Source: Betaproteobacteria bacterium
GTDB lineage: Bacteria; Pseudomonadota; Gammaproteobacteria; Burkholderiales; Ferrovaceae
Length of the DNA stretch: 20,979 nt
Assembly (NCBI GenBank): GCA_028870615.1
Contig: JAGWPH010000123.1
Location: 1-20,979 of the forward strand
Direction of reading: 5' to 3'
A program made the position numbers and the translations under genes. This document shows, piece after piece, positions 1 to 8,581 of this stretch (its first letter is position 1; each line of letters starts with the position of its first letter). The notes beneath the pieces are model-generated. The model ran no database searches, was not told the DNA's origin, and saw only the letters and a list, made by a program, of their open reading frames with translations.

Positions 1-1837
<1,837 letters not shown>

Positions 1838-1853
1838 TCAGTAACTCCGAGGA

Positions 1854-3104
1854 TTAACCCTTCAAGGCTTGATTGAGCTTGTCGTAGTCCAGTTCCTTCT
1901 CCCAACGGGAAACCACGACAGTGGCGACACCATTCCCAATGAAGTTGGTGATAGCGCGGGCTTCAGACATGAAGCGGTCAATGCCCAGGATCAAGGCAAG
2001 GCCCGCGATTGGGATGGAGGGGACAACGGCCAGCGTGGCAGCTAACGTAATGAAACCCGCTCCAGTAACCCCTGAAGCCCCTTTGGAAGTCAGCATGGCG
2101 ACCAGAAGCAGACTCAGTTGTTGTTGCAGGGAGAGGTCGATATTGAGCGCCTGGGCCACAAACAATGCTGCCATGGTGAGATAAATGTTGGTTCCGTCCA
2201 GGTTGAAGGAATAACCGGACGGGATCACCAGTCCCACCACTGCCTTGGGACAGCCTGCTTTTTCCAGTTTGTCCATCAAGGGGACCAATGCCGATTCAGA
2301 GGAAGAAGTTCCCAGAACGGTTAACAGTTCTTCCTTGATGTATGAAAGAAATCTTAGAATGTTGAAACCAACCAGTGCACTGATGGATCCCAGCACCAAC
2401 AGGATAAAAATCAAACAGGTCAGATAAAAACTGCCCATCAGGAACATCAACGGTGCCAACGCACCCACGCCGTATTTCCCTATGGTGAAGGCCATTGCCC
2501 CACCGGCTCCGATGGGAGCGAGCTTCATGATGGTGTTCATCATCGCGAACAGGGCCAGAGACGTTGCCACGATCAGGCGATGGACATATTCTCCGGCAGC
2601 CCCGACGTGACTGAGAGACCAACCAAAGAGAATGGCAACCAACAGGACTTGCAGCAGGTCGCCATTGCCTGAAAAGGCGTCAAACATGGTCTTGGGAATG
2701 ATGTGCAGCACAAAGTCGGTTGCAGACTGTTCGGACGCAGCTTTTGCATAATTGGCCACTGCTTTGGGGTCGAGGCTGGCCGGATCGACATTGAAACCCT
2801 TGCCAGGCTGTACCGTGTTCATGACGATCAAACCAATGGCGAGCGCGAGGCTGGATACCACTTCGAAGTAGATCAGGGCCTTGCCGCCGACCCGCCCCAC
2901 TTTTTTCATGTCCCCCGCTCCCGCAATACCCAGTACGACGGTACAGAAAATGATTGGGGCAATCATCATTTTGACCAAGGCGATGAACCCGTCACCAAAG
3001 GGTTTCAGCCCCACGGCATCCTTGGGGTCCAAAAACCCAAAAGTGGCACCGGCCAGAATGGCAATCAACACCCAAAAATAGAGCCGGCTGGTCAGTCTCC
3101 TCAT
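1854..3104 (-). CDS. dctA: C4-dicarboxylate:cation symporter DctA
   Basis: Inner-membrane symporter of the dicarboxylate/amino acid:cation symporter family, importing succinate, fumarate or malate. It has 416 residues, close to the 428 of the E. coli protein. Family landmarks are present in order: the N-terminal [17 protein letters not shown] helix, the serine-rich hairpin TSSSESAL, the [19 protein letters not shown] helix (N-x-DGT motif), the second hairpin [12 protein letters not shown], and [16 protein letters not shown], which is typical of DctA rather than GltP. The ATG at 3104 has AAGGA about 8 bases upstream. The next gene on the strand, thiC, follows after 16 bases. In an apparent autotroph this importer suggests some use of organic acids, which is inference. 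No clear promoter was found in the 200 bases upstream. Confidence 0.95.
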   Translation of the reverse strand: MRRLTSRLYFWVLIAILAGATFGFLDPKDAVGLKPFGDGFIALVKMMIAPIIFCTVVLGIAGAGDMKKVGRVGGKALIYFEVVSSLALAIGLIVMNTVQPGKGFNVDPASLDPKAVANYAKAASEQSATDFVLHIIPKTMFDAFSGNGDLLQVLLVAILFGWSLSHVGAAGEYVHRLIVATSLALFAMMNTIMKLAPIGAGGAMAFTIGKYGVGALAPLMFLMGSFYLTCLIFILLVLGSISALVGFNILRFLSYIKEELLTVLGTSSSESALVPLMDKLEKAGCPKAVVGLVIPSGYSFNLDGTNIYLTMAALFVAQALNIDLSLQQQLSLLLVAMLTSKGASGVTGAGFITLAATLAVVPSIPIAGLALILGIDRFMSEARAITNFIGNGVATVVVSRWEKELDYDKLNQALKG

Positions 3105-3246
3105 TCAGGATATCCTTGAAAAAGTCTCAGAGGGGTTTGCAGTATTGCAAAAGTCGCGTCCAGTTTACCCTGATTCAGCATTTTGGTTGCGGCAACCGGG
3201 GCGCAATCTTGATCAAGGGCAAGACTATTCCGATGGGTTGTTTGGG

Positions 3247-3274
3247 CTCACAAGGCAGTCGAGTTTGGTACAAT
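3247..3274 (+). promoter_or_regulatory. Putative sigma70 promoter for the Pcm-like gene
   Basis: CTCACA (3247-3252, 4/6 match to TTGACA), a 16-base spacer, then TACAAT (3269-3274, 5/6 match to TATAAT). This predicts a start near 3281 and a leader of about 30 bases before the ATG at 3310. Assigned by pattern only. Confidence 0.45.
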
Positions 3275-3309
3275 AAGGTCCCCCGTCTCAGCCCCATGGA
3301 ATTGTGCTC

Positions 3310-3963
3310 ATGAATATAGAACAAGCCCGCTTTAATATGGTTGAGCAGCAAATTCGACCCTGGGAAGTACTGGACACCACGGTACTCGATCTGCTTTATG
3401 AAGTGCGCCGTGAAGATTTTGTCCCCGAAGCCTGGCGAGGTTTGGCCTTTGTAGACATGGAGATTCCGCTTGGGTTGGGGGAAACCATGTTGTCCCCAAA
3501 GATGGAGGCACGCCTCATTCAGGAATTGCATATCAAAAAGTCCGACCGGGTACTGGAAGTGGGGACCGGAAGCGGTTATATGGCGGCTTTGCTCAGTCGA
3601 CTTGCTGCGGCAGTGACTACCGTGGAAATCCACCCTGAACTCGCCGCAGGGGCCGCCAGAAATCTGAAGGCTCGTGGTTATGACAACGTCCTGGTCGAAG
3701 TGGGTGATGCTGCACGAGGCTGGCGTTCCGGGGAACAATGGGATGTCATCGTGCTGACTGGATCTGTTCCGGTGATGCCGCAATCCTTCCTTGATGCGGT
3801 CGCCCCAGGGGGTTGCCTGTTAGCCATCGTAGGGGATGCGCCGGCAATGGAGGCCATTCACTGGAAACAGGACAGTAGCGGTGTGTTGCGATCCGAAACC
3901 CTGTTCGAAACGGTCATTCCTCCCCTCCACCACGCGCTTCAGCCAGTACGGTTTCAGTTCTAG
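3310..3963 (+). CDS. Protein-L-isoaspartate O-methyltransferase family protein, divergent
   Basis: SAM-dependent methyltransferase of 217 residues with a Pcm-like fold. The SAM-binding motif VLEVGTGSGY is at residues 81-90, followed by VTTVEIHPEL (acidic ribose-binding position) and a PGGCLLAIVGD strand. True Pcm enzymes repair isoaspartate and carry a G-Q-T-I-S-x-P loop. Here the equivalent is LGLGETMLSPKMEARL, so the substrate loop is altered and repair activity is uncertain. The ATG at 3310 is preferred over the in-frame GTG at 3304, because the nearest GGA (3298-3300) is 9 bases from the ATG but only 3 from the GTG. It converges with greB, 22 bases apart. Family membership is seen in the sequence; the exact substrate is unknown. 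Confidence 0.85.
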   Translation: MNIEQARFNMVEQQIRPWEVLDTTVLDLLYEVRREDFVPEAWRGLAFVDMEIPLGLGETMLSPKMEARLIQELHIKKSDRVLEVGTGSGYMAALLSRLAAAVTTVEIHPELAAGAARNLKARGYDNVLVEVGDAARGWRSGEQWDVIVLTGSVPVMPQSFLDAVAPGGCLLAIVGDAPAMEAIHWKQDSSGVLRSETLFETVIPPLHHALQPVRFQF

Positions 3964-3985
3964 ATCCGAAGGATCCTGAAAGGTT

Positions 3986-4558
3986 TCAACGGGCTGGAAG
4001 CGCCTCGGACTCATACCGGACTTCCATGATTTCCAGCTCCCGAGGCCCCGCAGGACTCTGAAAGCGGGCCAGGTCTCCCTCGCGTAACTTGAGCAGTGCC
4101 CGGGCCAGAGGCGAGATCCAGCTGATGTGTCCGCGCGCAGGATCGATTTCGTCCACTCCTACGATGCGATAGGTTTGCGGTACGCCAGACTCATTGTTGA
4201 CGGTGACCGTGGCCCCGAAAAAAACCTGGTCGTTCCCCGCCTGGAGGACCGGGTCAACCACTTGGGCAATTTCCAGGCGTTTGGTGAGAAAGCGCAGGCG
4301 CCTGTCGATTTCGCGCAGACGTTTCTTGCCATAAATGTAGTCCCCGTTCTCCGAACGGTCGCCATTGGAGGCGGCCCACGCTACCGTCTCTACAACCTTG
4401 GGGCGATCGACCCGGATCAGGTATTCCATTTCATTGCATAAGCGGGCATGCCCGGCCGGAGTAATGTAGTTGGGGGCTCCCTTGGGCAAGCCGGGTGTGG
4501 GCTCGGAAGGTTCGTCTTCGAGTCCGGAATCGGCTTCTCGGGTAAAGGCTTTGCTCAT
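3986..4558 (-). CDS. greB: Transcription elongation factor GreB
   Basis: Binds the RNA polymerase secondary channel and stimulates cleavage of backtracked transcripts. It has 190 residues. An N-terminal extension of about 30 residues, acidic and proline-rich, precedes the coiled coil that starts at NYITPAGHARLCNEMEYL. The Gre signature NGDRSENGDYIYGKKRLRE carries the acidic tip residues. It is followed by RLRFLTKRLEIAQVVDP and the C-terminal FKBP-like domain (QVFFGATVTV, ISWISPLARALL). The N-terminus MSKAFTRE and the GDYIYGK version of the signature fit GreB rather than GreA; the extension, from memory, is usual in betaproteobacterial GreB. The ATG overlaps the waaA stop in an ATGA arrangement, so it is the last gene of a waaC-waaA-greB unit. 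Confidence 0.93.
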   Translation of the reverse strand: MSKAFTREADSGLEDEPSEPTPGLPKGAPNYITPAGHARLCNEMEYLIRVDRPKVVETVAWAASNGDRSENGDYIYGKKRLREIDRRLRFLTKRLEIAQVVDPVLQAGNDQVFFGATVTVNNESGVPQTYRIVGVDEIDPARGHISWISPLARALLKLREGDLARFQSPAGPRELEIMEVRYESEALPAR

Positions 4559-5823
4559 AAAGGTTTGGGTAGATAACGTTCGATCAGGGATAGAATTTTA
4601 TGAGCGGCACCTTGATGTTGCAATGTAAATTGTCGTCCGGCAACGCCCATGCGCTGACGACGTTCTTCATCCCGTAACAAGGCCGGAAGTACGGTAAGCA
4701 ATTCCGAAACGTGCTGCAGGCGTAATGCGGCGCCTGCAGCAACGGCCCATTCGGCAGCATCCAGGAAATTGTAGGTGTGAGGGCCTATCAGGACCGGGCA
4801 ACCTGCAGCAGTCGCTTCAATCAGATTTTGTCCACCAAAGGGGAGCAGGCTGCCGCCGATGAGTGCCACATCGGCAATCTGGTAGTAGCCCTGGAGTTCA
4901 CCCATGCTGTCGCCCAGTAATACTTGCACATCCGCCGGGACGTGACGGTTTTCCGAGCGTCGTATGAAAGGAATGCCAAGACTGGTCAACAGTGCAGCCA
5001 CTTCGTTAAAACGTTGCGGGTGGCGTGGAACGAGGATCAGAAGCCCGGCAGGACAATTCAGTCCAGGAAGCTGTTCAAGGAGCAATCGTTCCTCTCCGGG
5101 GCGGGTGCTGGCAGCCAGCCAGACAAATCGATGGGGGCCGATCAGGGCGCGCAGTGAAGACAAATCGGACTCGGGTAGGGGTACTTGCGCCGTATCAAAT
5201 TTAAGATTTCCGGTGACCAGGACCTCACGGGCACCCAGACTGCGAAGACGTTGCGCATCGTTCTCCGTTTGTGCAGCGATCAAGGCAAGTCGGGCGAGGA
5301 TATCGCGTGTCAAGGGTTGGTAACGGCGATAACGCGCCGCTGATTTTTCGGATAGACGCGCATTAACCAGCAACAGCGGGATGCGCGCCTCGGCACAAAG
5401 ACTGATCAAATTGGGCCAGAGCTCGGTTTCCAACAGCAATCCCAGACGGGGGCTGAAGTGCTTGAGAAATCTATGGATGGCAAAAGGCACATCGTAGGGT
5501 AGGTAACAGCGTATGACATCGGTGCCAATCAGGTCAGGTGCCGTCTCACGGCCCGTGGGAGTCATATGGGTCAGCACCAGTTGAAATTCCGGATACTGTT
5601 TGCGAATCAGCCGAATCAGGGCTGAAGCAGCACGGGTTTCACCCACCGAAACGGCATGCAACCAGAGGACTGGGCGTGTTGCATGCACCGGGTAACGCCC
5701 CAGCCGTTCGTTCCAATGATGTCGATACCCAGGTTGGTGCCTGCTGCGCCACAACAGGCGTACAAAGGCCAGCGGCAACAAAAGCCAGGCCAACACCGTG
5801 TAACCGCGTAATGTGGTCAACAT
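4555..5823 (-). CDS. waaA: 3-deoxy-D-manno-octulosonic acid (Kdo) transferase WaaA
   Basis: Glycosyltransferase family 30 enzyme that adds Kdo from CMP-Kdo to lipid IVA on the inner face of the inner membrane. It has 422 residues, the normal length. An N-terminal membrane anchor is at about residues 8-27 (YTVLAWLLLPLAFVRLLW). Family motifs follow in order: WLHAVSVGETRAA (catalytic-base glutamate region), LETELWPNLI, VTGNLKFD, AASTRPGEE, LVPRHPQRF, and the C-terminal donor-site stretch SLLPFGGQNLIEA with AGCPVLIGPHTYNF. Its ATG overlaps the end of waaC by 7 bases and its stop overlaps the greB start, which indicates translational coupling. Whether it adds one or two Kdo units cannot be read from the sequence. 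Confidence 0.96.
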   Translation of the reverse strand: MLTTLRGYTVLAWLLLPLAFVRLLWRSRHQPGYRHHWNERLGRYPVHATRPVLWLHAVSVGETRAASALIRLIRKQYPEFQLVLTHMTPTGRETAPDLIGTDVIRCYLPYDVPFAIHRFLKHFSPRLGLLLETELWPNLISLCAEARIPLLLVNARLSEKSAARYRRYQPLTRDILARLALIAAQTENDAQRLRSLGAREVLVTGNLKFDTAQVPLPESDLSSLRALIGPHRFVWLAASTRPGEERLLLEQLPGLNCPAGLLILVPRHPQRFNEVAALLTSLGIPFIRRSENRHVPADVQVLLGDSMGELQGYYQIADVALIGGSLLPFGGQNLIEATAAGCPVLIGPHTYNFLDAAEWAVAAGAALRLQHVSELLTVLPALLRDEERRQRMGVAGRQFTLQHQGAAHKILSLIERYLPKPL

Positions 5824-6770
5824 GAAAGTGTCAGTGCCTGTAATACCGTTTCAACCGATGGGTTCTGTTTTTTGCCGCCGCAATTTACCGCGAGCGGACT
5901 GCCGTAAACTCCGGTATCTTCCGGACGGGTTGCAGTGAAGATAGCCACCACCGGGCGATTGAGTGCAACTGCCAGGTGCGATAGCCCGGTATCTACACCA
6001 ACGACACAACGTGCGTGGGCCAGGAGTGCCGCAAGCTCTGCCAGATTCATGACGGGTGCTGCCAGGGCCGACGGGATGCTGCTGGCCAGGCGCACGGCAC
6101 GCGCTCTTTCGGGGTTGCTGCCTCCGGGAATGACGGCGCTTAACCCCTGGTCGTGGAGGCGCCGTCCAAGTTCGATCCAGTGCCGTTCGGGCCACTCCTT
6201 GTGGGGGCGGCTGGTGGCATGGAGCAGGACGACATAGGGTTTGGTCGGTGCCCAGCCAGGGGCGCTGGTTGGTGGATTGAGCCCATAACGTGCTTCAGGT
6301 TCCGGGACATATCCCAGCGCTTGTGCCGCTAACAGACGATTGCGTTCTACCGCATGAAGCGTCCAGGGAACAGCAAATTTCTCCTGGTAGGCCAGGGTGG
6401 CTAGAGGCTCTCGGGCGCTTGACCAGGCATAGCCCACCCGGTGTGCCGGTACCAGCCAGCTCAGCATTGCACTTTTCATGAGACCCTGCAAATCAATGGT
6501 CAAATCATAGGATCTGTCCCGCAACATTCGACGCAAGGACGCCACTTCATACCAGGTTTCTCTTGAAAATGGAGATTTGCGCCAACGCCGGGTGGCTGCC
6601 GGAATAATGCGCTGCACCGCAGGGTGAAGTGCGGGAATCGCCGTGAAAAACTCTTCAACCATCCAGTCCACGACAATCTCGGGACAATGGCGTGCTATGT
6701 CAGAAATGGCCGGCAGGGCGTGAACGATGTCTCCCAGGGAGGAAGTCTTGATGATCAGGATTTTGCGCAT
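5817..6770 (-). CDS. waaC: ADP-heptose:LPS heptosyltransferase I (WaaC)
   Basis: Glycosyltransferase family 9 enzyme that adds the first heptose to Kdo of the LPS inner core. It has 317 residues, typical for WaaC. Visible landmarks are the N-terminal ILIIKTSSLGDIVHALPA (G-D-x-V/I-x-x-x-P motif), DLTIDLQGLMKSAML (D-x-Q-G), the nucleotide-sugar site LLHATSRPHKEWP, and GVDTGLSHLAVAL (D-T/S-G-x-x-H) near the C-terminus, followed by IFTATRPEDTG. The ATG at 6770 has only a weak GGCGGG in front of it, and a TAGAAT hexamer ends six bases before the ATG, so the message may be leaderless. It is the first gene of waaC-waaA-greB and is divergent from the epimerase gene. Confidence 0.94.
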   Translation of the reverse strand: MRKILIIKTSSLGDIVHALPAISDIARHCPEIVVDWMVEEFFTAIPALHPAVQRIIPAATRRWRKSPFSRETWYEVASLRRMLRDRSYDLTIDLQGLMKSAMLSWLVPAHRVGYAWSSAREPLATLAYQEKFAVPWTLHAVERNRLLAAQALGYVPEPEARYGLNPPTSAPGWAPTKPYVVLLHATSRPHKEWPERHWIELGRRLHDQGLSAVIPGGSNPERARAVRLASSIPSALAAPVMNLAELAALLAHARCVVGVDTGLSHLAVALNRPVVAIFTATRPEDTGVYGSPLAVNCGGKKQNPSVETVLQALTLSC

Positions 6771-6836
6771 CCCGCCATTCTAGGCTGTGCATCAAACCAC
6801 GGCTAGCCGCGTTGGCGCCCATGCTAAAATTTGCCC
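6771..6836. promoter_or_regulatory. Divergent waaC/epimerase control region with central palindrome
   Basis: In this 66-base gap each side has a -10-like hexamer ending exactly six bases before the ATG. TAGAAT (minus strand, 6782-6777) serves waaC and TAAAAT (6825-6830) serves the epimerase gene. That places +1 on the A of both ATGs. Neither gene has a convincing Shine-Dalgarno, and neither promoter has a good -35. A perfect 10-base palindrome CGGCTAGCCG (6800-6809) lies at the centre, over both -35 positions. Pattern-based only. Confidence 0.4.
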
Positions 6837-7841
6837 ATGAAGATACTGGTCACCGGAGTCGCGGGATTCATCGGCATGCATGTGGCCAGGCGATTGCTGC
6901 GGGATGGTCATGCAGTGATCGGTATCGACAACCTGAATGATTATTATGAGGTCACGCTCAAGCGGGACAGGCTGGGGTGCTTGACCGGTTTGCCGGATTT
7001 TCGCTTCCACGCCCTGGATATTGGCGACGCACACAGGATGGCGGCATTTTTTTCAGAAGCCGATTTTTCGCATGTCATTCACCTGGCTGCCCAGGCCGGG
7101 GTGCGTTATTCCTTGGAAAACCCACAGGCCTATGTGGATGCCAACCTGACCGGATTCAACCAGGTGCTGGAAGGATGTCGCCAGCGCAAGATTAGACATC
7201 TGGTTTACGCCAGTACTTCCAGTGTCTATGGCACGAATACCCGCTTGCCATTCAGCGAACACGATCCGGCTGATCATCCCGTGAGTTTATACGCGGCCAC
7301 CAAAAGGGCCAATGAGTTGATGGCACATGCCTACAGTCACCTGTTTGGCTTGCCAACAACCGGGTTGCGGTTTTTTACGGTCTATGGACCCTGGGGTCGG
7401 CCTGACATGGCCTATTCCCTTTTTACCAAAGCGATTCTGGCGAACAGTCCAATCCAGGTATTCAACCAGGGGCAGATGCACCGGGATTTCACATATATCG
7501 ACGATATCGTAGAGGGGATGGTGCGGGTGTTAGCGCTACCGGCCAGCACCAATCCTGCCTTTGATCGGAAGCATCCTGATCCAGCCAGCAGTGATGCGCC
7601 CTGGCGTATTTATAATTTGGGCAACCATCTCCCGGTATCGCTCGAGATATTTATTGCTACCCTGGAACGTTGCCTGGGTAGAAAAGCCATCCGGCAATAT
7701 TTGCCCATGCAGCCTGGCGATGTGACAGAAACTTTTGCAGAAATTTCCGCCCTGGCAGAAGCTGTGGGTTATCACCCTGAAACGCCGCTGGAAACAGGGC
7801 TCGAACGATTTGTTTCGTGGTACCGGAGCTATTATTCATGA
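6837..7841 (+). CDS. NAD-dependent epimerase, probable UDP-glucuronate 4-epimerase
   Basis: Extended short-chain dehydrogenase/reductase that would interconvert UDP-glucuronate and UDP-galacturonate in the cytosol. It has 334 residues. The Rossmann motif VTGVAGFIG is at residues 5-13, followed by GIDNLNDYYEVTLKRDRL, which is typical of UDP-GlcA 4-epimerases. Then come HLAAQAGVRYS, the catalytic serine region STSSVYG, the YAATKRANE catalytic Tyr-x3-Lys, and FFTVYGPWGRPDMA. The ATG at 6837 aligns with family N-termini; an in-frame TTG lies six bases upstream. There is no Shine-Dalgarno, and a -10-like TAAAAT suggests a leaderless transcript. The stop overlaps the next gene's ATG (ATGA). Context with waaC, waaA, a WaaE-like transferase and msbA suggests it supplies an acidic sugar for LPS. 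The exact substrate is inferred. Confidence 0.85.
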   Translation: MKILVTGVAGFIGMHVARRLLRDGHAVIGIDNLNDYYEVTLKRDRLGCLTGLPDFRFHALDIGDAHRMAAFFSEADFSHVIHLAAQAGVRYSLENPQAYVDANLTGFNQVLEGCRQRKIRHLVYASTSSVYGTNTRLPFSEHDPADHPVSLYAATKRANELMAHAYSHLFGLPTTGLRFFTVYGPWGRPDMAYSLFTKAILANSPIQVFNQGQMHRDFTYIDDIVEGMVRVLALPASTNPAFDRKHPDPASSDAPWRIYNLGNHLPVSLEIFIATLERCLGRKAIRQYLPMQPGDVTETFAEISALAEAVGYHPETPLETGLERFVSWYRSYYS

Positions 7842-8581
7842 CACTTTCGGTCATTGTGATTGCCAAAAATGAGGAATCATCGATTGGGGACTGTTTGAGG
7901 TCGGTAGCCTGGGCTGATGAGCGCATTGTGCTCGATGGGGGCAGTACGGATGCCACCGTGGGAATTGCCAGAGCGTTGGGCGCACGCGTGGAAGTGGCTA
8001 CAGACTGGCCAGGGTTTGGGCCGCAAAAAAATCGGGCGCTGGCGCTGGCCTCTTGTGACTGGGTGTTATCGCTGGATGCCGACGAGCAGGTGACTTCTGC
8101 ACTGAGGGCCGAAATCGAAGTGGCGATGAAGGCACCGGATGCTGTTGCGGTATATCGTATTCCGCGGGCATCACGTTACTGTGGACGCACACTGCGACAC
8201 GGTGGCTGGTGGCCCGATCACGTCATACGCCTGTTCAGGCGTGGACAGGCGCGATTTTCTGATGACCTGGTGCACGAGCGTCTGGTCAGCACAGGTCAGG
8301 TGGGGACCCTGACGCAACCGTTGTTGCATGACACCTATGCCAGCCTGGAAGAGGCGCTGGACAAGGCCAATCGGTATTCCACCCTGGGGGCGTTGCAGGC
8401 TTTCGAGAGGGGAGAGCGATCCGGTTTATTGAAAGCCCTGGGCCATGGGCTTTGGGCTTTTTTTCGAACCTATGTGCTGCGCCGTGGATTTCTGGACGGG
8501 GGCCAGGGATTGTTACTGGCAGTTTCCAATGCGCATACTACGTTTTACCGCTATGCCAAGCTGTGGCTCAAGCGCCGGTAA
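7838..8581 (+). CDS. Family 2 glycosyltransferase, WaaE/KdtX-like LPS core enzyme
   Basis: GT-A fold glycosyltransferase of 247 residues, expected to work at the inner face of the inner membrane. The N-terminus LSVIVIAKNEESS and the LDGGSTDAT nucleotide-binding motif are followed by LSLDADEQV, which contains the metal-binding D-x-D. The C-terminal region (WAFFRTYVLRRGFLDGGQG, then TTFYRYAKLW) is amphipathic and typical of the WaaE/KdtX group, which adds a hexose to the inner core. The chosen ATG overlaps the epimerase stop (ATGA) and has GGAG (7825-7828) nine bases upstream; an in-frame GTG at 7817 is less likely. Its 3' end overlaps convergent msbA by 14 bases. The sugar transferred cannot be read from the sequence. 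Confidence 0.88.
   Translation: MTLSVIVIAKNEESSIGDCLRSVAWADERIVLDGGSTDATVGIARALGARVEVATDWPGFGPQKNRALALASCDWVLSLDADEQVTSALRAEIEVAMKAPDAVAVYRIPRASRYCGRTLRHGGWWPDHVIRLFRRGQARFSDDLVHERLVSTGQVGTLTQPLLHDTYASLEEALDKANRYSTLGALQAFERGERSGLLKALGHGLWAFFRTYVLRRGFLDGGQGLLLAVSNAHTTFYRYAKLWLKRR

Noticed and set aside
3209..3218. Palindrome CTTGATCAAG in the dctA/Pcm-like intergenic region.
   Set aside because: A single 10-base palindrome with no second copy and no clear promoter beside it; too little to call an operator.
3121..3300. TPP-riboswitch-like fragments on the minus strand upstream of dctA (GGGGCTGAGA near 3295 and CTGAATCAGGGTAAACTGG near 3178-3160).
   Set aside because: The two pieces are about 110 bases apart, the GGGGTGC arm that should precede GGCTGAGA is missing, and the second piece does not match the CTGATCTGG-TAAT-CCAGCG core.
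3175..3783. Open frame of 202 codons on the minus strand.
   Set aside because: Antisense to the methyltransferase gene and running through its promoter; no recognisable domain.
3963..3992. Possible bidirectional terminator (GATCC-GAA-GGATC and TGAAA-GG-TTTCA) between the Pcm-like gene and greB.
   Set aside because: Stems of five base pairs with no T run on either side are too weak to call.
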